64,000 nucleotides of DNA from a gamma proteobacterium symbiont of Taylorina sp. (lineage in GTDB: Bacteria > Pseudomonadota > Gammaproteobacteria > GRL18): the NCBI GenBank assembly GCA_025655455.1, contig JAHXIV010000016.1, positions 29,766 to 93,765 of the forward strand. The letters are read 5' to 3'. The stretch's first letter is position 1. Every line of letters starts with the position of its first letter. Under the pieces are notes generated by a model that worked only from the letters and a program-made list of their open reading frames with translations, was not told the DNA's origin and did not search any database. Position numbers and translations under genes: made by a program. Shown here one piece after another: positions 46,453-54,280 of this stretch.

Positions 46453-46470
46453 AGAGGTTGTCCGAAAATA
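46453..46470 (+). repeat. Degenerate relative of the TGTCCGAGAATAG repeat, copy C
   Basis: AGAGGTTGTCCGAAAATA differs from copies at 7331 and 50065 by a few bases. It lies 10 bp before the ATG of the CPXCG gene. Confidence 0.4.
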
Positions 46471-46480
46471 AGGAACGAAA

Positions 46481-46675
46481 ATGCAGGCAATTGAATCAAC
46501 AGTTATTTCATGTCCATACTGTGGTGAATCCTTTGAAACCACAATCGATATTTCAGCCGGCCGGCAAACCTATATAGAGGATTGTTATGTATGCTGCAGG
46601 CCAATTACAATTGACATTAAAACCAATGATCAAGGTGAGATTTCTTACATTGATGCAAGACACGAAAATGAATAA
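46481..46675 (+). CDS. CPXCG-motif cysteine-rich small protein
   Basis: 64 residues with CPYCGESFE near the N-terminus and a second Cys pair (CYVCCRPI), forming a zinc-ribbon of the CPXCG-motif family, and a C-terminal acidic tail. Length matches the family (about 60-70). The function is unknown. Its 3' end overlaps the DUF924 start by 8 nt, and a degenerate repeat overlaps its leader. Confidence 0.88.
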   Translation: MQAIESTVISCPYCGESFETTIDISAGRQTYIEDCYVCCRPITIDIKTNDQGEISYIDARHENE

Positions 46676-47231
46676 TATTCTTGAAAACACGACTCCTGAT
46701 GATATTATTACATTCTGGTATTCGCCCAGAGTAAAACAACAATGGTTTAAATCAACCACTGAACTGGATAAAGAAATACATGACAAATACTGCCTGTTAT
46801 GGAAGCAGGCTGCTTCAGGTGAGCTGGATAGCTGGGCAGTCAGTGCTGCGGGCAGCTTATCTCTGGCAATTATTCTCGACCAATTCCCTCTTAATATGTT
46901 TCGCGGACAGGCTAAAAGTTTTTCTACTGAAAAAAAAGCCATCAATATAAGTAAAGCAGCCATATCAAAGAGCCTGGATGAACAACTGACTATAGAACAG
47001 AAAGTATTTCTTTATATACCGCTAATGCATAGTGAAGAGATATCCATTCAAAACCAGTCAGTTGAATTATTTAAACACACAGGTCTGGAGTCAAACCTGC
47101 GCTTTGCCCGACACCATAGAAGTATTATTGAACGCTTTGGCAGATTTCCACACCGGAACAGTGTATTAGATAGAAAAAGCAGCAGCGAGGAGATAAGCTA
47201 TCTACATTCAAAAGAAGCTTTTCTTGGTTAG
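46668..47231 (+). CDS. DUF924-family protein
   Basis: About 187 residues from ATG 46668 (an in-frame ATG at 46653 would add 5). Motifs of DUF924: IITFWYSPRVKQQWF, the LAIILDQFPLNMFRGQAKSF segment, FLYIPLMHSE and RFGRFPHRNSVLDRKSS. The fold is all-helical, TPR-like, and the conserved RFPHRN suggests a ligand pocket. Function unknown. It lies between the CPXCG gene and the N-terminal glutamine amidase gene on the same strand, so the three probably form one transcript. Confidence 0.87.
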   Translation: MNNILENTTPDDIITFWYSPRVKQQWFKSTTELDKEIHDKYCLLWKQAASGELDSWAVSAAGSLSLAIILDQFPLNMFRGQAKSFSTEKKAINISKAAISKSLDEQLTIEQKVFLYIPLMHSEEISIQNQSVELFKHTGLESNLRFARHHRSIIERFGRFPHRNSVLDRKSSSEEISYLHSKEAFLG

Positions 47232-47255
47232 ACTATTATCTGACATATCCAGGCC

Positions 47256-47807
47256 ATGAAACAATTCAATAAATCCAATTATATTTATACACCTTTATTT
47301 TGTGAAGAAAATATCTGGCATCTTGCTCAGTCACTAATTGATGACGGGATCAAAAGTAACAATATTCATATTTTATTTCTTACTAATAAAATGATGCAGA
47401 TTGCTATTTTTAACCAGCTATCCGCTGGATTAGAGGAGCCTGTTATTTGGGACTATCATGTGATATTAATGGCTAAGTTTGATCATACAGATTTCATATT
47501 TGATTTTGACAGCAGACTTGAGTTTCCCTGTACCCTGGAAGATTACTTTAAAAAAAGTTTACCTACTAATATTAATATAGACTACACAAGTAAATTAAGA
47601 GTAATTCCCTCAAGCATTTATTTACAGAGATTTGATTCGGACAGAAGCCATATGCTGGGTATTATTCCTCAGGCACAATTTCCTGATTATCCAGCAATTA
47701 TTTCTATGGCTGAGAATAAGATAAAGCTCCTCAATTTATTCAATAGCAACAATGAAATTGAAAATACTTATGAGTTGAACCCGCGCTATTCAACAGGCAC
47801 TTTTTGA
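47256..47807 (+). CDS. Protein N-terminal glutamine amidohydrolase (NTAQ1 family)
   Basis: 183 residues matching the eukaryotic NTAQ1/WDYHV family: YTPLFCEENIWHL (catalytic Cys16), WDYHVIL (His68) and FIFDFDSRLEFP (catalytic Asp83 or 85), plus RFDSDRSHMLG and the PDYPAI segment. The enzyme deamidates N-terminal Gln of proteins to Glu, the first step of an N-degron branch in eukaryotes; bacterial copies are less common and their role is unsettled. The 3' end overlaps the convergent cytochrome gene by 22 bp. Confidence 0.85.
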   Translation: MKQFNKSNYIYTPLFCEENIWHLAQSLIDDGIKSNNIHILFLTNKMMQIAIFNQLSAGLEEPVIWDYHVILMAKFDHTDFIFDFDSRLEFPCTLEDYFKKSLPTNINIDYTSKLRVIPSSIYLQRFDSDRSHMLGIIPQAQFPDYPAIISMAENKIKLLNLFNSNNEIENTYELNPRYSTGTF

Positions 47808-48937
47808 TTCTTTAAAAAAGATCGGTGAATTGGCCATTCATCTTTGAGTTCAAATTTATCTTTTAAGCGATTTAGTGAACGATCGGTCATAACATGATAA
47901 GTGCCATTAACCACAAGCGTTCCATCATTTTCTGGTAGTTTTGTTTTAATGACGGTACTTTCTCCGGGAGACAGACGGTTGTCAGACCAGACAAACATGA
48001 CAGGCTGCCAGATAATAGTTCGTTTAAATTCAATAGACTCTAATACAGTTTCCTGAGCCATTTTATCAAGCCAGATAAAATCCAATACAATAAATCGATC
48101 CGGATCACCCGTCGGAGCTTTGTGACCGGCACCACTATTAGTAATGGTAATTGCCAGATGATCCAATTCTTTCTTTGCTTTAAAAGTGAATACATTTTGT
48201 AATTGTCTGTTGGAATAACCACCCGGCCAGAGATGTTTTTTTCCTTCTCTGGATGGGAAACCACTCATTAATGGTCGATTGACTACAGGCATATGACAAT
48301 CCTGACAGATATAACCTCTTGCAGCCCAAACGCCCCGATTTGATTCCATTCCGGTACTACAAATTCCTTCATTCATCAAAGCAAAGGATTTGCTGGGAAC
48401 CTCATGGCATCGCTGACATAAACTTTTACTGAAAAACTCATCAGCATAAGCAACCGGATGGGGAGCATTCATATCCTTTTTTTTGTATGAACCATAAATC
48501 ACACCATCTTTTACATGACAGCTGGCACAGGTGACTCCTTCCTGTTGTAGTTCCGCATCAAAATCAGGATTGATCGTACTTTTTAAATCATTATATTGGC
48601 CTGATTCAGAAGATAAAATAATTGGTGATTGGTTTTCTAACGGGGTATGACAGACTAAGCAGGTTGGATCACCATCATCTTTCTTATGGTAGGCGGTAAA
48701 AAAAGGATCAGTATAGGCTTTGGCATGTAATGAGGTTTTCCATTCCCGGTAAATTTCAGTGTGACAAACACCACAGTCTTTTGCTTTTAGAGAAACAAGT
48801 CCCTCAGGTATTTCCTGATAAGGAATAAATTGCGCTGTTTTTTGTGTTAACTCATATATTTCTGATGGATTAAAAAATGTAACAGTCATCAGACCGAAGA
48901 TAATAAAGAATACACTATAGAGTAACCATTTTTTCAT
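47786..48937 (-). CDS. Membrane-anchored pentaheme c-type cytochrome, c554-like paralogue
   Basis: 383 residues with an N-terminal membrane anchor (about 5-22) and five CXXCH motifs: CGVCH, CLVCH, CASCH, CQRCH and CQDCH. The DCGVCHTEIYREWKTSLHAKA start, the STGME segment before heme 5, and the heme-free beta-rich C-terminus parallel the protein at 27488. It lacks a typical cleavage site, so it is probably tethered to the inner membrane and faces the periplasm. It is not in an operon with other redox genes here. Confidence 0.9.
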   Translation of the reverse strand: MKKWLLYSVFFIIFGLMTVTFFNPSEIYELTQKTAQFIPYQEIPEGLVSLKAKDCGVCHTEIYREWKTSLHAKAYTDPFFTAYHKKDDGDPTCLVCHTPLENQSPIILSSESGQYNDLKSTINPDFDAELQQEGVTCASCHVKDGVIYGSYKKKDMNAPHPVAYADEFFSKSLCQRCHEVPSKSFALMNEGICSTGMESNRGVWAARGYICQDCHMPVVNRPLMSGFPSREGKKHLWPGGYSNRQLQNVFTFKAKKELDHLAITITNSGAGHKAPTGDPDRFIVLDFIWLDKMAQETVLESIEFKRTIIWQPVMFVWSDNRLSPGESTVIKTKLPENDGTLVVNGTYHVMTDRSLNRLKDKFELKDEWPIHRSFLKNQKVPVE

Positions 48938-49031
48938 ACAATCAGGACTTACTTAAAATTAAATAAAGAGGATTCTTTGGCTGTGGATAGCTATCTATTA
49001 TAATCATTTCCGAAAATTTTGTTCAGATAAC

Positions 49032-49934
49032 TTAGAGTGATTCAACTGTATACCGACTTATCTGAGTGAAAATTTCTCCCGGTTTTAGAGTTATAGTATC
49101 TTTTGCCGCATTGGTAGTTTCTACACAGAGCATATTTTTATAGCCATCCTCACCCATATCACCGAAGGCTTCACCCTTTTCAGCCCATGGATTCCAAATT
49201 ACTGTACTATTGCTGCCTTGCCTGGCAATGCGGATACGTCTTTTTAGTTCTTCATCAACGATAACTATGTCTTCAGGGCAATCAAGGTAGATTCGATCAA
49301 TTTCATGTCCAATAGTTATTGCTCCCTGTTGGTGCTGGCGTGTGTTTCCCACAACCTTGTCGATATATTCCTTTCCCTCTAATCCTTTGACCCTAACCCT
49401 GGATATATCACCTACATTAAAGTAGGTATGTAATGCCTGGGTAATGGTGAATGCTGTTTCCCCCTGATTATGTGTGGTTAGCGCCATTTCCAATGTTTCT
49501 CCCATAGTGATCGACAAGGTTAATTCTGCTTGATGGGGCCAGTTTTTCTGCTGTTCCTCTCCCGGTTCAAAAATCATGGTAATGCGTGTTGCATCCCTTA
49601 GCCGGCTTGTTTCTAATATCTGCCATTCAAGATTACGAGCAAATCCATGGCCAGGTAGCGAGGTGTTTTCAGGGTGGGGACCGAACCACGGCCAGCAAAC
49701 AGGAGATCCACCACGTAATGATTTACCACTTTTAAATTGAGCCTGTGGGGATAACCATACCACAGGGGACTGATCCTTAGGTGTCCAGAATAGCAACTGT
49801 GCTCCCTGACGTGCAATCTCCATTGTTCCTTCTGATGACTCCACTCGTGCCACTAGAGCCCCTTGATCATTATTAACAAACTCTATCAAACCTGGGATTG
49901 AAAACTTCTCATTCAAAATTTTGGAATCGCACAT
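49032..49934 (-). CDS. D-hexose-6-phosphate mutarotase (YeaD family aldose epimerase)
   Basis: 300 residues of the aldose 1-epimerase superfamily, YeaD branch: GSPVCWPWFGPHPEN, HGFARNLEW, LTHNQGETAFTITQALHTYF and the PWAEKGEAFGDMG segment. The branch interconverts alpha and beta anomers of glucose-6-phosphate and related sugar phosphates. It could support the hexose-phosphate supply used by manC, but the genes are far apart. The ATG at 49932-49934 has AGAGAGAA upstream. Confidence 0.88.
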   Translation of the reverse strand: MCDSKILNEKFSIPGLIEFVNNDQGALVARVESSEGTMEIARQGAQLLFWTPKDQSPVVWLSPQAQFKSGKSLRGGSPVCWPWFGPHPENTSLPGHGFARNLEWQILETSRLRDATRITMIFEPGEEQQKNWPHQAELTLSITMGETLEMALTTHNQGETAFTITQALHTYFNVGDISRVRVKGLEGKEYIDKVVGNTRQHQQGAITIGHEIDRIYLDCPEDIVIVDEELKRRIRIARQGSNSTVIWNPWAEKGEAFGDMGEDGYKNMLCVETTNAAKDTITLKPGEIFTQISRYTVESL

Positions 49935-50288
49935 AATATTCTCTCTTTGTAGTGATTAAATCAGATATAGCAATGCCCAGGGAGGACAGAGCAATGAAAT
50001 ACAAGCGGCATCCAATGCCATAACGCACTTATTGACTCAAAACAGCTTTCCTTCGCGACGACTTCTATTCTCGGACAGGCTCCTGGTCAATAATATAGAC
50101 TATATTAGCTAGAATAAACACAAATTAGAAGAAGTACATCCCCTCATATCTAAATGTGTCAATTAATTCTTGATTTTTAGTGTCACCTTCAGCCTTTGTT
50201 TTGTACTTTGTTAAAACCCGCCTATTTTTATTGCTTTCCCCCGTACAGCATACTGCTTCTATTCAACGTCATTGATTAATTAATACAT
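49935..50288. other. 354-bp intergenic region with repeat copy B
   Basis: No supported gene. It holds GGCAT-CCA-ATGCC (about 50008-50020, minor hairpin) and the dispersed TGTCCGAGAATAG repeat at 50065-50084. The promoter of the mutarotase should be at its left end; the REC-GGDEF gene ends at its right end. Confidence 0.5.
50065..50084 (-). repeat. Dispersed repeat with TGTCCGAGAATAG core, copy B
   Basis: Read on the minus strand AGGAGCCTGTCCGAGAATAG, 19/20 identical to copy A at 7331-7350. Intergenic, inverted relative to copy A. Confidence 0.65.
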
Positions 50289-51608
50289 CTAAAGTGATTT
50301 TATACAATTTCTTCCAGCTTCCTTTGCCATATAAAGCGCTTCATCACATCTTTTAAATAAAATTATTGACGTATCCTTTTCCCTATGCTCTGTTACTCCA
50401 AAACTTATAGTTATCTTACCTGCTATTGGGTGTTCTAAACTTTCTATTTTTTTTCTTAACAAGTCTGAAGTTTTTATTGCATCCTCGAGAGTAGTCTCTG
50501 CAAAGAGAATCACAAACTCTTCTCCACCCCATCGAGCAAATATATCAGTTTTTCGAATATTTCTCTTTAATGTATCTGCAATCATAACAAGAACCTCATC
50601 ACCAATTAAATGTCCATAATTGTCATTGAATTCTTTAAAGTGATCAATATCTAATATTGCAATTGATAATGGTTCGCTATATCTCTCTTTTCTAAGAAGT
50701 TCATAGCTGAAAACTTCTTCAAATTTATTTCTATTGTAAACTCCTGTTAGACCATCAATATAAGCTTTTTTTTCTGCATCATTTTTTTCAATTGTTATTT
50801 TGGTGATATCTGTAAGAGATACAAGATATAAATTTGAATTATTATTAATAATTACAGTATTGATATAATAATGTTTATCTTTTAACAAACCATCAGTTAT
50901 CGTTACAATTCTTTTAGCTTCATCTGTATTTTTTAAAAGTTCATAAAAAAGTCTTCCTGCTTTTGCAGGATCAGATTTCATTATATTAGCATCTATTGAA
51001 TTAATTAAACTATTATGTTTAAAAATATCAAATAATGTTTGATACCTTTTAAGGAAATCTTCAATTATTTCTATTTCAAAAAAGTCTAAGAAAGAATTAT
51101 TGACAAACGAGATGTTATTGAAATCGGTAACAATCAGCATATTTTTTTCAGAATCAATAATATTTTGCAGTATATTCTTTTGCTCCTGAAGTTCTGCATG
51201 TTGCATCTTGTTAACTTTTTCCAGCAAAATATTTTTTGAAATCTTATTGATTTTACTCATTAGTGTTTTAATTGGTACAGGTTTTAAAATGTAAGCATCC
51301 ACTTGTAACTCTATCGCTTCAAATAAAAAACTGGTTTCATTGTGGGCAGTAGTAAAAACTATTGGTATATCAGGAGCTGTTTCCATTATCGCTTTTGCCA
51401 TGTCAATACCATTCATATGAGGCATTTTTATATCTGACACGACAATATCTATTGAGAGCTTTTTAAAAAGTTCCAGACCCGCTTCTCCATCATCAGCAAC
51501 ATAAAGTTCTTTTGCACACCTGTTTAGTGTTTTTGTATATCCTTCCCGAACTTTTTTATCATCTTCTACATACAGTATTTTTGCTGTTTTTAGATATTTA
51601 TAGGTCAT
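50289..51608 (-). CDS. Response regulator diguanylate cyclase (REC-PAS-like-GGDEF)
   Basis: 439 residues: receiver (VEDD, phospho-Asp59 in IVVSDIKMPHMNG, conserved T in VFTTAHN, K in LKP), a PAS-like middle (about 140-260), and GGDEF with RWGGEEF and I-site RKTD. It should make c-di-GMP when phosphorylated. It is the last gene of a same-strand cluster and starts 3 nt after the sensor kinase stop, so that kinase is the obvious partner. Confidence 0.93.
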   Translation of the reverse strand: MTYKYLKTAKILYVEDDKKVREGYTKTLNRCAKELYVADDGEAGLELFKKLSIDIVVSDIKMPHMNGIDMAKAIMETAPDIPIVFTTAHNETSFLFEAIELQVDAYILKPVPIKTLMSKINKISKNILLEKVNKMQHAELQEQKNILQNIIDSEKNMLIVTDFNNISFVNNSFLDFFEIEIIEDFLKRYQTLFDIFKHNSLINSIDANIMKSDPAKAGRLFYELLKNTDEAKRIVTITDGLLKDKHYYINTVIINNNSNLYLVSLTDITKITIEKNDAEKKAYIDGLTGVYNRNKFEEVFSYELLRKERYSEPLSIAILDIDHFKEFNDNYGHLIGDEVLVMIADTLKRNIRKTDIFARWGGEEFVILFAETTLEDAIKTSDLLRKKIESLEHPIAGKITISFGVTEHREKDTSIILFKRCDEALYMAKEAGRNCIKSL

Positions 51609-51611
51609 TTG

Positions 51612-53123
51612 TTATCCTAAATCGATAATAAAATTTGTACCACCACCACTATTTAGCACACTGATTTTTCCATTCATATTACCCTCAATAATCATTTTAG
51701 ACATATAAAGTCCCATACCTGTTCCTTTGCCTTGTTCTTTTGTTGTGTAATATGGCTCAAATATTCTTGTTATGAGATCATCAGGTATCCCGGCACCATT
51801 ATCTTTAATGGTTACTTTGTTATCCTTCAAAGAGATATCAATTATGCCATCCTTTTGTTTTGTTTCTAGTATTGCATCTTTTGCATTTGAAATCAGATTC
51901 ATGATCACTTGCTGAAATTCACTATTAAATCCATCAACAATAAAATCATTACCTGTAACCATTAGTGTAATACCATAGTTTTTTAAATGGGCAGATTGCA
52001 TAATGACACTTTTTTCAATAGCTTCTTTTACACTAAAGGCTGTTTTCTCTTTATCTATTCTAAAAAAGTTTCTAAAGTCATCTATGGTTTTACTCATATA
52101 CTGTAAAGTGTCTGTCTGATGAACAATAAATTTATCTAAAAACTCTTTATCAATTAATCCATCCTCATAATCAAATTCAAGATTTTCAATATTGACATTC
52201 AAGGCATCCAGAGGCTGCCTCCATTGGTGAGCAATGGAGCCGACCATCTCTCCCATGGCCGTAAGTTTACTTTGCTGAATAAGAATCTGCTCCTGTTTCA
52301 TCCGTTTGGAAACTTCTTCAATGACTTGCTGTTCAAGTTCATGATTTAATTTGTATAGTTCCTCCTTTTGTTTTTTTAGCAGAATATTTGCTGCTCTTAT
52401 GGAATTGATCATACTATTCATTGTACTTGCCAGCATAAAAATTTCTGAAGAGCCTATAGTTGGGATAAATTCAATGGGAATGCCATCCTTATCAATATGA
52501 CTTATCACGCTAACAATATCTGAGATTGGTTTTAAAACGAAGTGACGTATGGTGAGAAAAAGTAATATAATAAATAATAGAGAAATTGTAATTGTTTTTA
52601 TCAAGGTTACTGTGACTATATAATTGAGTTCCTTATTTATAAAACGATCAGAGCTATAAATTGCAATAGTACCTAGATTACTCCCTGAAGGAGTAGTAAT
52701 ATCATATTTGTCAGAGTAATATGATTGCTCTAGTTGCTTGATCTGTTCACTGTTTTCAGGATCAAAATCAATAACATTCCAGTTGCTATCTCGGATTTTT
52801 CCACTTATATAAGAACTGGTGCCTGTAATTTTACCCATATTATAATTTTGCACGATAATAGCAAAAATATCTTTATGCCCCATATCACTAAGTACTAATT
52901 TTTCATATTCATTGATAGAGTATGATTCAATATAATTAGCAACATTTTTTTGCAGAGAAATGATAGTAAGCTTTGAGCTATATTTCATCTCTTGTATGAT
53001 CTTTTCTTTTGTCTCTATATATGTATGAGTCAAATGCAGTGATATTATCATAATAATCGTTGAGATAATGATTATCCCCAGGATTGAAAATAACGACGGC
53101 TTGGAGTTTTTCATCGTCAACAC
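51612..53123 (-). CDS. Membrane sensor histidine kinase
   Basis: 503 residues: TM1 (about 13-32), a periplasmic sensor domain (about 33-170), TM2 (about 172-195), HAMP-like region and coiled coil, HisKA with the phospho-His in GSIAHQWRQPLDALNVNIEN (near residue 298), and HATPase (NLISNAKDAI, DNGAGI, GKGTGMGLYMS). The AHQWRQPL kinase class is most familiar from Campylobacterota and some sulfur-oxidising gammaproteobacteria. The kinase core is nearly identical to that of the gene at 54281. A start 3 codons later (ATG 53114) is possible. Confidence 0.92.
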   Translation of the reverse strand: MLTMKNSKPSLFSILGIIIISTIIMIISLHLTHTYIETKEKIIQEMKYSSKLTIISLQKNVANYIESYSINEYEKLVLSDMGHKDIFAIIVQNYNMGKITGTSSYISGKIRDSNWNVIDFDPENSEQIKQLEQSYYSDKYDITTPSGSNLGTIAIYSSDRFINKELNYIVTVTLIKTITISLLFIILLFLTIRHFVLKPISDIVSVISHIDKDGIPIEFIPTIGSSEIFMLASTMNSMINSIRAANILLKKQKEELYKLNHELEQQVIEEVSKRMKQEQILIQQSKLTAMGEMVGSIAHQWRQPLDALNVNIENLEFDYEDGLIDKEFLDKFIVHQTDTLQYMSKTIDDFRNFFRIDKEKTAFSVKEAIEKSVIMQSAHLKNYGITLMVTGNDFIVDGFNSEFQQVIMNLISNAKDAILETKQKDGIIDISLKDNKVTIKDNGAGIPDDLITRIFEPYYTTKEQGKGTGMGLYMSKMIIEGNMNGKISVLNSGGGTNFIIDLG

Positions 53124-53140
53124 TCACTTTATAAAATTTT

Positions 53141-54163
53141 TTACTTCACAATACCAAGAACATTTCTTTTTATTATCGGAAGTTTCTGTGCAATATTAGC
53201 TGTAGATATTGCAAGAACAGGCAGTTGCAGATTTTTCTCCACTTTATTTCCGTTTAAATGCTTATTCATGACATTAACGGCTTCTTCTCCCATTAAGTAA
53301 GGTTGCTGCATTGCCGCACCCACAATGGTGCCATTTGGAATAAAATCCAAAAAAACAGGTTCCGCATCAAAACATATCAAAAAAATATCATCTTTTTTAC
53401 CTGCATCTTTTATAGCATCTAAAGCCCCCTGATATCTATCTGAACCCTGAAGCCAAAGAGCTCTTAAATCAGAATTTTTCTCAATAAGTTCTATAGAGAA
53501 ATCATAAGTCTCTTGATATGAAAAACTTACTTGCTGTCTAAGCCCTGCAGCTTTTATCCCTGCTTCATTCATAGCTTTCATAAATCCTGCAGTTCTGGCT
53601 TTACCATTGGCTCTTTTTTGTGGAATTGCAACAATACCGACACTACCATCTCTGTCCCATCCCTGCTCTTTCATTTTTTTTGCAAGCACTTTTCCGATCT
53701 TATAAGCACCCTCTTTATTATTGGAAGAGATATAAGAGATATATTCACCACTATCTGTGCCAATATCCGATATAACCACAGGAATATCGGCTTTTTTTGC
53801 TAACTTTAATAAGGTCACAGCAGTTGATGAGTTTATTGGAGAGATAATAATTCCAGAAGGCTTATCTCTAATGACTTTTATTATATTCTCTAATTCTGTT
53901 TTTTTATTATTATCTGAACTATAAACTTCAACATCATAGCTCTTTGAGCTTGCTGCACCTGTTATACCCCGAGCCATAATATCCCAAAATGGGATTCTGA
54001 TATCTGAAACAATATAGGCCAACTTTTTATTAGCTTGTTCTTTAGCTGATACTTCTGTGCTTTCCATCGCCCTGGTTTCTAAAAACGAAAAAAAGATAAT
54101 AAATAGAATCATCGTTATTGTAAAAAATGAGAGGTGACTTGCCATGACTCTTATTTTATTCAT
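53141..54163 (-). CDS. Periplasmic sugar-binding-type protein (LuxP/TorT/RbsB-like)
   Basis: 340 residues with an N-terminal signal or anchor (about 11-29) and a type I periplasmic-binding fold: LAYIVSDIRIPFWDIMARG, the GIIISPIN hinge, VVISDIGTDS and the GNKVEKNLQLPV end. No ABC permease or ATPase is nearby; instead it is followed 17 bp later by a sensor kinase, as in TorT-TorS or LuxP-LuxQ pairs. I infer that it is the ligand sensor for that kinase. The ligand is unknown. Confidence 0.85.
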   Translation of the reverse strand: MNKIRVMASHLSFFTITMILFIIFFSFLETRAMESTEVSAKEQANKKLAYIVSDIRIPFWDIMARGITGAASSKSYDVEVYSSDNNKKTELENIIKVIRDKPSGIIISPINSSTAVTLLKLAKKADIPVVISDIGTDSGEYISYISSNNKEGAYKIGKVLAKKMKEQGWDRDGSVGIVAIPQKRANGKARTAGFMKAMNEAGIKAAGLRQQVSFSYQETYDFSIELIEKNSDLRALWLQGSDRYQGALDAIKDAGKKDDIFLICFDAEPVFLDFIPNGTIVGAAMQQPYLMGEEAVNVMNKHLNGNKVEKNLQLPVLAISTANIAQKLPIIKRNVLGIVK

Positions 54164-54280
54164 TGTTTATTGCCTCAATTATTATCTATAAAGTCCCGTT
54201 ATCCTGGCTGCTTCATTTTTTTCTAAATCGATATCTACTGGTATCACCACATCACAATACCTTTTTAAATTATTGAATAC

